From: DASPRG01 sp963796125
GTDB taxonomy: Bacteria > Nitrospirota > Thermodesulfovibrionia > Thermodesulfovibrionales > SM23-35
Length of the DNA: 64,000 bases
Assembly (NCBI GenBank): GCA_963796125.1
Contig: CAWCKM010000042.1
Coordinates: forward strand, 1-64,000
Direction: 5' to 3'
In this document: positions 18,439-26,748 of the stretch, piece by piece
How the letters are laid out: each line of letters opens with the position of its first letter
Position numbering within the stretch: the stretch's first letter is position 1
Position numbers and translations under genes: made by a program
The notes under the pieces: model-generated
The model's database searches: none
Seen by the model: only the letters and a program-made list of their open reading frames with translations
What the model was told of the DNA's origin: nothing

Positions 18439-18983
18439 GTGAAAAAAAAATCTAAAGAAGATCTCCTGAACATTGCCAGGCATATTAAGCTTGTTATCCT
18501 TGATGTTGATGGTGTCCTTACAGATGGCAGCATTATGCTTGATAATGAGGAGAATGAGTTCAAGTCATTCCATGTACGGGATGGACATGGAATCAAGATG
18601 CTCAAAAAAGCAGGGCTTATTGTAGCTATGATTACTGGTAGACATTCTCAAGGTTGTTGAACGGAGGGCCCGTGAACTCGGAATTACCGATGTCTATCAG
18701 AAGTGCCATGACAAGAGGGTTCGCTTATCGTCATCTTATTGAAAAATATTCCGTTGACTCAGGAAAAGTTGCCTATATTGGGGATGATATTGTTGATCTA
18801 CCCCTTTTGCACAGGGCCGGATTTTCCGTTGCGGTCGCAGATGCTGCTGAAGAGGCAAAGGACGCTGCAATGATGATAACAAAAAACAAAGGAGGCAGAG
18901 GAGCCGTCAGAGAAGTCAGCGATTTCCTTTTAAAGGCAAAGGGTCTGTGGGAAGGTATAATCGATGAATACTCTCAGGCTTAA
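18439..18983 (+). CDS. kdsC: Kdo-8-phosphate phosphatase (two frameshifts)
   Basis: A HAD-type C0-cap phosphatase. GTG at 18439; motif I is LVILDVDGVLTDG with both catalytic Asp, motif II MITGR. The frame then changes near 18649 to read KVVERRARELGITDVYQ and again near 18720 to VAYRHLIEKY...VAYIGDDIVDLPLL (motif IV). Intact length about 180 residues, as in the family. It dephosphorylates Kdo-8-P. Its end overlaps pgsA by 20 bases. Confidence 0.9.
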
Positions 18984-19497
18984 CCTGCCGACGGTCCTGA
19001 CGTTGAGCAGGATTCTCCTTGTCCCGGTTTTTATATTCTTTGTTTATCAACATCAGATAGCCGGTGCCCTCATATTCGGAATTGCCTCAATAACAGATTA
19101 CCTCGATGGATATTTTGCTCGTCACTCGGGAGAAATAACAAAATTGGGGATTATCCTTGATCCTCTTGCTGACAAGTTCCTGGTCGTATCTGCACTGATC
19201 GTGCTCGTTGACATGGAAAGGTTACCCGCATGGATAGCAATTGTCATCATAGTACGAGAATTTCTGGTAACGGGTCTCAGGGCTGTAGCCCTGTCAAAAA
19301 ATGTTATAATCCCAGCCGAGATAGGGGGCAAGATAAAGACCTTTGCGCAGATAATTGCCATTCTCTGTCTTATTCTCATGGGCAGCATAGTTGATATCGA
19401 CCTCTATGATATTGGTATTATCCTCATCTGGATAGCCCTCGCACTATCTGTCATATCAGGAATTCAGTACACCCTTTCGTTCTGGAAAAGGATATGA
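18964..19497 (+). CDS. pgsA: CDP-diacylglycerol-glycerol-3-phosphate phosphatidyltransferase
   Basis: A 177-residue CDP-alcohol phosphotransferase with the signature DGYFAR, then GxxxDPLADK; several membrane helices. It makes phosphatidylglycerol phosphate at the inner membrane. Starts inside the kdsC end and is followed by plsY, so phospholipid and LPS precursor genes share an operon. Confidence 0.93.
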   Translation: MNTLRLNLPTVLTLSRILLVPVFIFFVYQHQIAGALIFGIASITDYLDGYFARHSGEITKLGIILDPLADKFLVVSALIVLVDMERLPAWIAIVIIVREFLVTGLRAVALSKNVIIPAEIGGKIKTFAQIIAILCLILMGSIVDIDLYDIGIILIWIALALSVISGIQYTLSFWKRI

Positions 19498-19531
19498 AAA
19501 AAGGGAAGTGTAAAGCAGAATTCAGTCTCAT

Positions 19532-20119
19532 ATGCTGAAAACAGCTCTCCTTATTATCTGTGCCTTTGTAATGGGATCAATCCCTGTCGGCGTAATAGTA
19601 GCAAAGACGAAAGGGATTGACCTTAAAAAGATTGGAAGCGGAAATATTGGCGCAACAAATGTCCTGAGGTCTCTCGGTAAAGGACCAGCTGCGTTGACCC
19701 TTTTTGGTGACATGCTGAAGGGTGCTCTCGCAGTGGCACTGGGGAAATACTTTGGACTGGGGACTTTTTATCAGGGTCTTATAGGTCTTTCGGCAATCCT
19801 TGGGCATAACTTTTCCCTCTTCCTGGGTTTCAGGGGAGGGAAAGGTGTTGCTACAAGCCTTGGAGTATTTCTCCTTTACTCTCCACAAACAGCTCTCATT
19901 ACTTTTATAATATGGATAGTGGTTGTTTTAACTACAAAGTATTCTTCTCTCGGCGCCCTTATATCATTTGGACTTTTACCACTGACTATTATCCTCTTAG
20001 ACGGTAAAGACAAGCTTCCAGTCGCTGTGCTTGTAACACTCTTTATCCTCATACGCCATACAGATAATATCCGAAGGCTCATAAAAGGCACTGAGAGAAA
20101 GATAGGAGAACGCGCATGA
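19532..20119 (+). CDS. plsY: Acyl-phosphate glycerol-3-phosphate acyltransferase
   Basis: A 195-residue membrane enzyme with the PlsY loops SGNIGATNVLRS and GHNFSLFLGFRGGKGVATSLG. It acylates glycerol-3-phosphate from acyl-phosphate in the first step of phospholipid synthesis. The stop overlaps the next start (ATGA at 20116). Confidence 0.95.
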   Translation: MLKTALLIICAFVMGSIPVGVIVAKTKGIDLKKIGSGNIGATNVLRSLGKGPAALTLFGDMLKGALAVALGKYFGLGTFYQGLIGLSAILGHNFSLFLGFRGGKGVATSLGVFLLYSPQTALITFIIWIVVVLTTKYSSLGALISFGLLPLTIILLDGKDKLPVAVLVTLFILIRHTDNIRRLIKGTERKIGERA

Positions 20120-21786
20120 GAAAATTTTTTCTCATGGTTTGTTTATCCATCCTTTTTATTCCTGCTTTTTCGGGAGGAAGAGATTTCTATGAAGAGCAGC
20201 TTGACAGAGGGATCAGAAATTCAGAGGCTTACTCTTATTTTCTTACAGAGCAGTCAAAAGAAAATCCTGCTAAAAGAGAGGAAATACTTAAAGAAGCTTT
20301 GAGATATTCTCCGGAATTGCCTTCGGTATATTTTGAATTATCAAAGGCAACTTTCTCTGCCTCTACAGGGAGAATGTACAAAGCCTATGATTATATGCTG
20401 GGGGGAATAGAGGCGTATAAAAGAAACTTCTGGTGGACTTTTACGTTGGTGGGTTCAGTGTTTTTGGGTTTAACCATCTCTTTTATCATGTCCATAGCAA
20501 GTGTGATTATTATAAGGGTTACCGGAGATTTACCTCTTTTTACCCATGATGTTATTGAGCAAAAGAACAGGATACTTCTCCTCCTTGTTGTCGTCATTTC
20601 TGCTTTTACAGGGCCTCTTCTCTTCTTAGGGAGTGTCCTCATCATATTGGGACTTTACCTGAAAAGAGTTGATAAAATTATTGTTTATCTGTATCTTCTT
20701 TTTCTCTTATTTTTCCCATGGATATTGAAAACCACGTCGATTATTTTTAGTATCCCCTCTTTGAATATTATTAAGGCAGTTATTGAGGTTAATGAGTCAA
20801 GAGATAACAAATATGCCCTTTCAGTTCTGAAGAATTCCGAAGATGAAGTTGCCCTTTCTTCGTATGCCCTTGCCTTAAAACGTGAAGGTAATTACGACGA
20901 AGCAATAGCAATATACAATAAACTTATTGAAAGAAATCCTGACCCGGCGTTTTACAATAATCTTGCAAATTGCTATGTTGCGAAAAATGATTTAGAGAAT
21001 GCGATAAAACTTTATCAAAAATCCATTCAAATAAGGCCTCTTGTTACTGCTTACTACAATATGAGTCAGGTTTTAAGAAGGAAGCTCGATATGCTAAAAG
21101 GTGAAGAGTATTTTCTCCTTGCCCAAAAGATGAATCCTGATGCAATAACAGGATTCCAGGCAATTTTTGGCCAAAATCCAAACAGGCTTGTTATAGACGA
21201 AGTCATGCCGTTCTCTGCACTCTGGAAATACTCTATTGAGAAAGCAACCACTACCTCTTCATTCGGTTTATCGATAGTGCCGCCAGTCTTGATGCCTGTT
21301 TTGGCCTTTTTCATTGGGGGCCTTTTTTATATGTTAAACAAGCGTATCAGACCCAGAGCATACAGGTGCAAGAAATGCAGTACAATCCTTTGTAATAAAT
21401 GCGTGAGAAGAGTATTGTGGGGCAACATGTGTTTAAGGTGTTACAGATCTTTGATTAAGCTGGACGAACTTGATGCAAGAGAAAGAATCACAAGGCTCCA
21501 GACTGTTTATGGATATCAGATGAGAAGGAGAAACATACTGAATCTTCTGTCTTTCCTGCTGCCGGGGGCTGCCTACATATATGCAGGATATGTATTAAAA
21601 GGTTTTTTCATTCTGTGGCCATTCTTATTCCTTCTGTTGGTCTTTGTAATAAGTTCGATATTTGTAGTTGGGATGCCTTATTTCCCCCACCTTTGGCTGA
21701 ATTGGGGTATTCTTTTCCTCGCGGTAGCATTTTATCTTGTGTCTAATTTCATAGCTCAACGGAGGCTTGCAAAGGGATGGCTTTAA
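20116..21786 (+). CDS. Membrane TPR protein with zinc-finger-like region
   Basis: A 556-residue protein. A signal-like hydrophobic N-terminus is followed by a helical region, three or four membrane helices (about residues 105-225), TPR repeats near 245-330 (GNYDEAIAIYNKLIERNPD; LENAIKLYQKSIQIRP), another membrane segment and a Cys-rich finger (CKKCSTILCNKC, then CLRC, about 417-442), then C-terminal helices. It looks like a membrane scaffold; no function assigned. Its last 10 bases overlap the DUF4388 gene, so the two are coupled. Confidence 0.7.
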   Translation: MRKFFLMVCLSILFIPAFSGGRDFYEEQLDRGIRNSEAYSYFLTEQSKENPAKREEILKEALRYSPELPSVYFELSKATFSASTGRMYKAYDYMLGGIEAYKRNFWWTFTLVGSVFLGLTISFIMSIASVIIIRVTGDLPLFTHDVIEQKNRILLLLVVVISAFTGPLLFLGSVLIILGLYLKRVDKIIVYLYLLFLLFFPWILKTTSIIFSIPSLNIIKAVIEVNESRDNKYALSVLKNSEDEVALSSYALALKREGNYDEAIAIYNKLIERNPDPAFYNNLANCYVAKNDLENAIKLYQKSIQIRPLVTAYYNMSQVLRRKLDMLKGEEYFLLAQKMNPDAITGFQAIFGQNPNRLVIDEVMPFSALWKYSIEKATTTSSFGLSIVPPVLMPVLAFFIGGLFYMLNKRIRPRAYRCKKCSTILCNKCVRRVLWGNMCLRCYRSLIKLDELDARERITRLQTVYGYQMRRRNILNLLSFLLPGAAYIYAGYVLKGFFILWPFLFLLLVFVISSIFVVGMPYFPHLWLNWGILFLAVAFYLVSNFIAQRRLAKGWL

Positions 21787-22838
21787 AAGGGTCTTTAGAA
21801 GTCTTTGGCCTCGCTGACATACTCCAGCTGATTCATTTCCAGAGAAAGAGCGGGGTACTTAGCTTAGAAGGGGATAAAGATAAAGTAAAGCTCTTTTTTA
21901 TGGAGGGGAATATTGTAGGAGCAATATCGCAAAAAAGGCAGGAAGACGCCAGGCTTGGGAAGGTACTCCTGAAAAAAGGTTCTTTGAAGGACGAAGACCT
22001 GCAGATAGCACTCGAGGAACAGCGCAGAACGGGCAAGGCTCTTGGGAGCATCCTTCTGAAAAGAGGAGCAGTTGATAAAGAACAGATAAAGGAAGTATTG
22101 ACCGGTCAGGTTACCGAGACAGTCCTCCAGCTCTTCAGCTGGGAGAAGGGTATCTATGAATTTATACCCCGGCCAATAACGCTCGATTCTGTTGGTGATA
22201 AGGAAGTTCCTATAACTCTCGACACGCAACACCTGCTCATGGAAGGGCTGAGAATACTCGATGAATGGTCTCTCCTTGAGGGAAGATTAACGCTCGATAC
22301 AGTCTTAATGAAAAAGGCAGAGGTTGTTACTGAATTGAGTAAAGAGGAGCAGGAAATCCTGTTGATGGTAGACGGAGAAAATGATCTCAGCACTATAATT
22401 GATATCAGCGGAAAGGATGGGTTTACAGCGGCGAAAATCCTTTTTTCTCTTATGGAGAAAGGCATTGTAGAACCACAGGAGGCTGCCCCTGTTATTGAAG
22501 AACCGCTGAAAGAAGTGAAAAAAGCAACAATTTCCGATTATACTGTTGCTATACCAGTAGCAATAGCAATTTCTGCCGTGATTTCAATTTCCATTGGTTT
22601 ATTATTCAGTGGTGATGCAATAAAGAAATTCAGGGCATCAGAGACAGTCGAGGCTCTGAGATTGAAAATAGAAGCATATAGGTATAAGCACGGTGATTAT
22701 CCGGCTACAATAGAAGTAGTATCGGAACAATTGGATCCATGGAAAAGACCCTTCATTTACAAACGCAGCATGGATACATTCATTATCATGAGCACCGGGG
22801 CAGACGGAAAAGAAGGAACAATTGATGATATCTTCTGA
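21777..22838 (+). CDS. DUF4388 protein with MshEN-like motifs and pseudopilin-like C-terminus
   Basis: A 353-residue protein. Residues 1-55 are a DUF4388/PATAN domain (GSLEVFGLADILQLIHF). Residues 59-82 (RLGKVLL..G...L...L..Q) and 88-111 are two tandem copies of the MshEN-type pattern known to bind cyclic-di-GMP in MshE-like ATPases; the second lacks the leading Arg. A helical region follows, then one membrane helix (about 252-272) and a periplasmic tail like the C-terminal part of GspG (HGDYPATIEV, LDPWKRPFIY, STGADGKEGT). It may connect cyclic-di-GMP sensing in the cytoplasm to a type II/IV pilus-like machine; that role is inferred. Confidence 0.75.
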   Translation: MALKGSLEVFGLADILQLIHFQRKSGVLSLEGDKDKVKLFFMEGNIVGAISQKRQEDARLGKVLLKKGSLKDEDLQIALEEQRRTGKALGSILLKRGAVDKEQIKEVLTGQVTETVLQLFSWEKGIYEFIPRPITLDSVGDKEVPITLDTQHLLMEGLRILDEWSLLEGRLTLDTVLMKKAEVVTELSKEEQEILLMVDGENDLSTIIDISGKDGFTAAKILFSLMEKGIVEPQEAAPVIEEPLKEVKKATISDYTVAIPVAIAISAVISISIGLLFSGDAIKKFRASETVEALRLKIEAYRYKHGDYPATIEVVSEQLDPWKRPFIYKRSMDTFIIMSTGADGKEGTIDDIF

Positions 22839-22849
22839 AGGGTGAAGCA

Positions 22850-23644
22850 ATGAAGAGAAGAAAGGCTGTTGTTCTTCTCAGCGGTGGCATTGATTCATCA
22901 ACCACCCTTGCGGTTGCAAAATCTGAAGGTTATGAACTATATGCAATCAGTTTTGATTATAACCAACGGCATAAAAGGGAGATAGGGGCAGCACAGTTAG
23001 TTGCAAAAGCCTTAGAAGTTAAACAGCACCTTGTTATTCATTTTGACCTTCGGGGTATCGGTGGTTCAGCTCTTACTTCAGATATAGAGGTACCCAAACG
23101 AGGTACAAGTAACGAGTTACGAGTAACGAGTGGGGAAAAATATCCGTCGCTTGTAACTCGTTACTCGTCACTAATTCCGGTTACATATGTACCTGCACGA
23201 AATACAATTTTTCTCTCCTTTGCCCTGGGTTGGGCAGAGGTTCTTGAATCTGAGGATATCTTTATCGGTGTAAATTGTGTCGACTATAGCGGTTATCCTG
23301 ACTGCAGGCCAGAGTACCTCCGGGCATTTGAGGATGTGGCAAACCTTGCAACGAGAGCTTCCGTTGAGGGCAGGTTGAGGTTTATGATAAGAGCACCTCT
23401 TGTAGCGATGAAAAAATCTGAAATAATAAAAAAGGGTGTAGAACTGGGACTTGATTACTCTTTAACATGGAGTTGCTACGACCCACAACCTGCTACCACA
23501 GGAGTTCAACGTTACAAAGAAAAAAATTCTGAACTTCGAACTCCAAACGCCGAACTGATCCCCTGTGGTTCATGTGAGAGTTGCATAATCCGTGCAGAAG
23601 GTTTCAGACAGGCGGGGTTAAAAGATCCCCTAATCAATCCTTAA
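22850..23644 (+). CDS. queC: 7-cyano-7-deazaguanine synthase
   Basis: ATP-dependent enzyme making preQ0 for queuosine tRNA modification. P-loop VVLLSGGIDSST, YVPARNTIFLSFAL, DYSGYPDCRPEY, LTWSCYDP and the zinc site CGSCESC. Two extra loops stand out: about 20 residues before IPVTYVPARNT and about 20 before the zinc site, each encoded by repeat-like DNA (23104-23173, 23496-23558). The frame is intact. The end overlaps the upstream part of the DUF1284 frame. Confidence 0.95.
   Translation: MKRRKAVVLLSGGIDSSTTLAVAKSEGYELYAISFDYNQRHKREIGAAQLVAKALEVKQHLVIHFDLRGIGGSALTSDIEVPKRGTSNELRVTSGEKYPSLVTRYSSLIPVTYVPARNTIFLSFALGWAEVLESEDIFIGVNCVDYSGYPDCRPEYLRAFEDVANLATRASVEGRLRFMIRAPLVAMKKSEIIKKGVELGLDYSLTWSCYDPQPATTGVQRYKEKNSELRTPNAELIPCGSCESCIIRAEGFRQAGLKDPLINP
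23104..23173. repeat. In-frame inverted word-repeat in queC (loop 1)
   Basis: The left arm contains AACGAGTTACGAGTAACGAGT and the right arm GTAACTCGTTACTCGTCACT, an inverted repeat able to form a long hairpin. It encodes SNELRVTSGEKYPSLVTRY, absent from typical QueC between the ALT motif and IPVTYVPARNT. Confidence 0.6.
23496..23558. repeat. In-frame word-repeat in queC (loop 2)
   Basis: GGAGTTC near 23500 and GAACTCC near 23540 form an inverted pair, with GAACTTCGAACTCCAAACGCCGAAC as repeated GAAC words. It encodes RYKEKNSELRTPNAEL just before the zinc-binding CGSCESC, where relatives have only a few residues. Confidence 0.5.
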
Positions 23645-23658
23645 AAAGACTTGGGCAA

Positions 23659-24063
23659 GTGGTTCCTGCTGAACAATACATTAAACTCAGAGGTCATCAT
23701 CTCATATGTCTCCATTTTTTCAGTGGAGAAGGCTATAATTTCGAATTTGTTGCCAACCTGAGGGAGATTCTGGAAAAGGCCCGGTCCGGAGAAGAGATTG
23801 AAATTTGTTCTAATGCAGATGATATTTGCAGGAAATGCCCTCATCTTAAGGGTGAGGTGTGCTATTTTGACAAGAATTCAGATCATGAAATAAGAAAGAT
23901 GGACAGGAGAGCAATAAAATTGCTAAGATTGAGCGCTCATGAAAGGGTTCAATGGTTGGAAATAAGAGATAAAATTCCAGAGATAATCAAGGAATGGACA
24001 GATACATATTGTAAAGTCTGTGGCTGGAGAAGGGCATGTGAGACAAAGTTTTCAGATCTATAA
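23659..24063 (+). CDS. DUF1284 domain protein
   Basis: A protein of about 134 residues beginning KLRGHHLICLHFFSGEGY, the DUF1284 signature, with conserved Cys groups (CSNADDICRKCPHL, CYFD, CKVCGWRRAC) that suggest metal or Fe-S binding. The GTG at 23659 is chosen because it keeps the conserved start and leaves queC intact; the open frame extends upstream into queC. Function unknown. Confidence 0.75.
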   Translation: MVPAEQYIKLRGHHLICLHFFSGEGYNFEFVANLREILEKARSGEEIEICSNADDICRKCPHLKGEVCYFDKNSDHEIRKMDRRAIKLLRLSAHERVQWLEIRDKIPEIIKEWTDTYCKVCGWRRACETKFSDL

Positions 24064-24090
24064 AAATGTTTAAAGAGGTCTTTCTCAGTA

Positions 24091-24672
24091 ATGAAACTGC
24101 TTAAGATAGATTTTGATAAAATTCAGAAGGCAATGGAAGATGTTGTCAGGAATTCTTTTGATTACTTCCTTGACCTTAATACAGGGGAGGTTATAGCTCT
24201 CTCAGAGGATATCCTGGATGCAGTTGAGGTAAGACTCTATGAGGGTGATTTTGATGAAATTGGAGACGGTATTGAATATATTGAATTTTCTGAGGAACCA
24301 ACATTACCTTTTTGGATGGAGGATGAAATAGAGCTCGTACTTGATGTCATCCTCGATAAAAATGGCAGATATGTCCGTATTCCGGAGAGATATTCTTCCG
24401 AGGCGCACAGGGTAATGAGTGCGTATCTTGAAAACGTTGAAGATCCTGTCCTTAAGAGAGCTCTTAGTTATGCTCTCAATGGGAAAGGTGCTTTTAAAAG
24501 ATTCAAGGATGCTCTCATCAATTATCCAAAAGAGAGGAAAAGATGGCATGGCTATAATGCAAGGGCCATGAAAAAAGTAATTATAGAATGGCTGGAGTCT
24601 TTAGAAGTAGAACCTGCGCAAATATACACTAAGGAAGAAAGAAAGGAGGACAGACTATGTCCGAGCAATTGA
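24091..24672 (+). CDS. UPF0158 family protein
   Basis: A 193-residue acidic protein with the UPF0158 pattern: YFLDLNTGEVI near the start, then RYVRIPE and KGAFKRFKDAL followed by a RWHGYNARAMKKVIIEWLES segment. Function is unknown in all family members. The last bases overlap the next gene's start at 24657. Confidence 0.75.
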   Translation: MKLLKIDFDKIQKAMEDVVRNSFDYFLDLNTGEVIALSEDILDAVEVRLYEGDFDEIGDGIEYIEFSEEPTLPFWMEDEIELVLDVILDKNGRYVRIPERYSSEAHRVMSAYLENVEDPVLKRALSYALNGKGAFKRFKDALINYPKERKRWHGYNARAMKKVIIEWLESLEVEPAQIYTKEERKEDRLCPSN

Positions 24673-24935
24673 ACCATGAAGAGTTTATTAGGAGAGCAAT
24701 CGTGAGTTTAAGGAAGGAGGGATACAAGGGAATTCATTCTGTATACTCCGGATTTAATAGTGCATTTAAAAAATACTTTAACGGTGAAAACCCTGTCGAG
24801 GTAACAAACAGATTAGCACAGGAAGGAAAGATTGTCGTAAGACCGGTAAAAGGCGGGGTTATGCTCTATCTCCCTGAAGAAGTGGCGTCCTCAAGAGATT
24901 CCGCTGATGAGGCACTGAAGAAAATGGGACTGTGA
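24657..24935 (+). CDS. Small conserved-looking hypothetical protein
   Basis: A 92-residue protein that overlaps the UPF0158 end by 16 bases and has AGGAGG 5' of the ATG. The helix-rich sequence (LRKEGYKGIHSVYSGFNSAF) with KIVVRPVKGGVMLYLP at the end resembles a small winged-helix fold, but I do not recognise a family. Last gene of the long operon. Confidence 0.55.
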   Translation: MSEQLNHEEFIRRAIVSLRKEGYKGIHSVYSGFNSAFKKYFNGENPVEVTNRLAQEGKIVVRPVKGGVMLYLPEEVASSRDSADEALKKMGL

Positions 24936-24984
24936 GTAGCGCAATGCAACTTTGGTTTCAAAAAAGATTCAAACTTCTTCCTGG

Positions 24985-25013
24985 TTGACATATCCTGAAA
25001 TCTTGTAGTAATA
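24985..25013 (+). promoter_or_regulatory. Promoter candidate for the LuxR-type regulator
   Basis: TTGACA at 24985-24990, 17 bases, then GTAATA at 25008-25013 as a partial -10. It lies about 40 bases before the GTG start at 25052. Confidence 0.45.
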
Positions 25014-25051
25014 AAAAGAAACTGTCTTTCTTATGTTAAGGAGAATTGTTT

Positions 25052-25771
25052 GTGGGTTTTCTTGACAAAGACTACCATATTGTTTTAAATACTCCGCAGG
25101 GTGTTGTATCACGAAAACATAGTATGCCAATAAAAGTTGCCATAGGTTGCTATAACTACCTTTTTGGGGAGGGGATCAAGCGACTTCTCGAAGATGAAAG
25201 GGAAATTGATGTTATTGGAATATTTAATGAGGGAGCAGACTTCAAGGAGATAATCAAGATCAAGCCTGATGTTGCTCTGCTTGACTTTCATATTTTTCGT
25301 GATCTCCCTGAAGATTTCTCGACTGACACACAGGTGAAGATTCTTATCTTAGGCAACAAAGCACTTTATTCAGTATCAGACAGGAGGATAGCGGACCTCG
25401 TTTCAAAAGGAGTTGCTGGTATTCTTCCACCAGGTGCTGATTCGTATCTTCTCAGGAAAGCAACCAAGGCAATATCCTCAGGTGAGCTGTGGTTAGACCG
25501 CAAAACCATGAAAAACATTCTCTCGTATGAGAGTTTTTCGAAAAGAGAGGTTAAACTTACAGAAGCTGAGAAAGAAATAGTTTCTCTTATTTGCCAGGGA
25601 TACAGGAACAAAGAAATCGCACAGAAACTCCATGTCAGCGAACAGACCGTGAAGTCCCATTGCAACAGAATTTATAAAAAGGTTGGTGTCTCAGATCGAC
25701 TTCAGCTTGCCATCTATGTCTATAAACTCTGGCCTGATTGGAGTTATGCAAGGGTTGGAATTGGAAGATAA
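25052..25771 (+). CDS. NarL/LuxR-type response regulator
   Basis: An N-terminal receiver domain (VAIGCYNYLFGEGIKRLL, with DVALLDFH supplying the phosphoacceptor Asp) and a C-terminal LuxR helix-turn-helix (LTEAEKEIVSLICQGYRNK, then LHVSEQTVKSHCNRIYKK). The acid pocket near the N-terminus is replaced (VAIGCY instead of DD), so phosphorylation may be weak. GTG 25052 is preferred because AAGGAG sits 8 bases upstream; TTG 25046 is too close. Confidence 0.85.
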   Translation: MGFLDKDYHIVLNTPQGVVSRKHSMPIKVAIGCYNYLFGEGIKRLLEDEREIDVIGIFNEGADFKEIIKIKPDVALLDFHIFRDLPEDFSTDTQVKILILGNKALYSVSDRRIADLVSKGVAGILPPGADSYLLRKATKAISSGELWLDRKTMKNILSYESFSKREVKLTEAEKEIVSLICQGYRNKEIAQKLHVSEQTVKSHCNRIYKKVGVSDRLQLAIYVYKLWPDWSYARVGIGR

Positions 25772-25804
25772 AAAACTCGATAGGTCTGCAAAAGAGGAAT
25801 CAGC

Positions 25805-26161
25805 ATGTTAAGGATTCCGTGCCCGAAGTGTCGTAAAACCTCGTATACATCTGATGTAGAGTCTTTTTATTCATGTAACTACTGCGGATTTAAATTCAGC
25901 GGGAAGTTCGGCCCTGATAGAAGGCGGGAATCACGGATAGAAAAAGTAATCCCCCTTATACTTTCTTGCCAGGATCAGGATGTTAAAGCAAGCATATCGG
26001 ATATCTCTGAAGGGGGGGTACGGATACAGATATCCGGCAAGCCATCTATTATAATTGGAGATGTTTTGGACCTTACTGTCAGCGATTACCCCATGGCAGC
26101 AAAAGTTATGTGGATAAAAAAGCTTTCAGACGGAGCCATCGCTGGTCTTCGGAAGATATAG
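25805..26161 (+). CDS. PilZ-domain protein with N-terminal zinc ribbon
   Basis: A 118-residue protein: CPKCRKTSYTSDVESFYSCNYC zinc ribbon (given by its two CxxC pairs, residues 6-9 and 24-27), then RRRESRIEK and DISEGGVRI, the PilZ cyclic-di-GMP-binding RxxxR and (D/N)xSxxG signatures. It probably acts as a cyclic-di-GMP receptor next to the GGDEF gene downstream. Confidence 0.8.
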   Translation: MLRIPCPKCRKTSYTSDVESFYSCNYCGFKFSGKFGPDRRRESRIEKVIPLILSCQDQDVKASISDISEGGVRIQISGKPSIIIGDVLDLTVSDYPMAAKVMWIKKLSDGAIAGLRKI

Positions 26162-26235
26162 TAGTGCTTTAAACACTTTTCATCCTTCTTCGGGCTTTAA
26201 AACTTTAGTTGCAGAAAAATCAAACCTTTTCTCGA

Positions 26236-26297
26236 TTGACAAAGCATCGCATGAAAATTAACATTGTTTTGAGCAGGGGGAGACCTTTCTGAAGGTC
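26236..26297 (+). promoter_or_regulatory. Promoter plus leader hairpin without a clear gene
   Basis: TTGACA at 26236-26241, 17 bases, TAACAT at 26259-26264. The leader contains the hairpin GACCTT-TCTG-AAGGTC (26282-26297), then AAGGGAGGG eight bases before ATG 26334. The ORF from 26334 (145 codons) looks non-coding after its first dozen residues, so what is expressed here is unclear. Confidence 0.45.
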
Positions 26298-26370
26298 AAC
26301 AATAGCAGGATAGAAGCTTAAGGGAGGGACAAAATGGTTACATCAGAAACAGGGAAGTTCCTGACAGATT

Positions 26371-26556
26371 TCAGAAACTCCGTTCGGTTTCTTTGTACCA
26401 GCACCCGATCCCCAGTTCAGAATCGGCTACAGCGGATAATGCCCGGCAGATTCGTTCAAGCCTGTAGCGTTTGTGCAGTTCCCTCAGGAACTCTTCTCTT
26501 TCCTCTGAACTGCTTCTTTCCCAACATTCAGTTATCTGGTTTATCTTTTTTGCCAT
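26371..26556 (-). CDS. Small helical protein, unknown (61 aa)
   Basis: From ATG at 26554-26556, the frame encodes a charged, helix-like peptide (NQITECWERSSSEEREEFL, ELHKRYRLERICRALSAV). Its amino-acid balance is more protein-like than the overlapping plus-strand frame. No family recognised and the ribosome binding site is weak. Confidence 0.4.
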   Translation of the reverse strand: MAKKINQITECWERSSSEEREEFLRELHKRYRLERICRALSAVADSELGIGCWYKETERSF

Positions 26557-26748
26557 GTTACACCACATCTACAAATTTTATATTGCAAAAATTATTCCAC
26601 TTTGATAAATTTAAAAGATCAACAAGCTCTGTAAAGCCAAATATTAAATTCTCCCGGAAATTCTCAATACTCTTAGTTGACTTAGTATTAAAATTTATTA
26701 TAAATTATAAAAAATATAGAAATATTCTCTTTTCAAAGAGAAATTACA

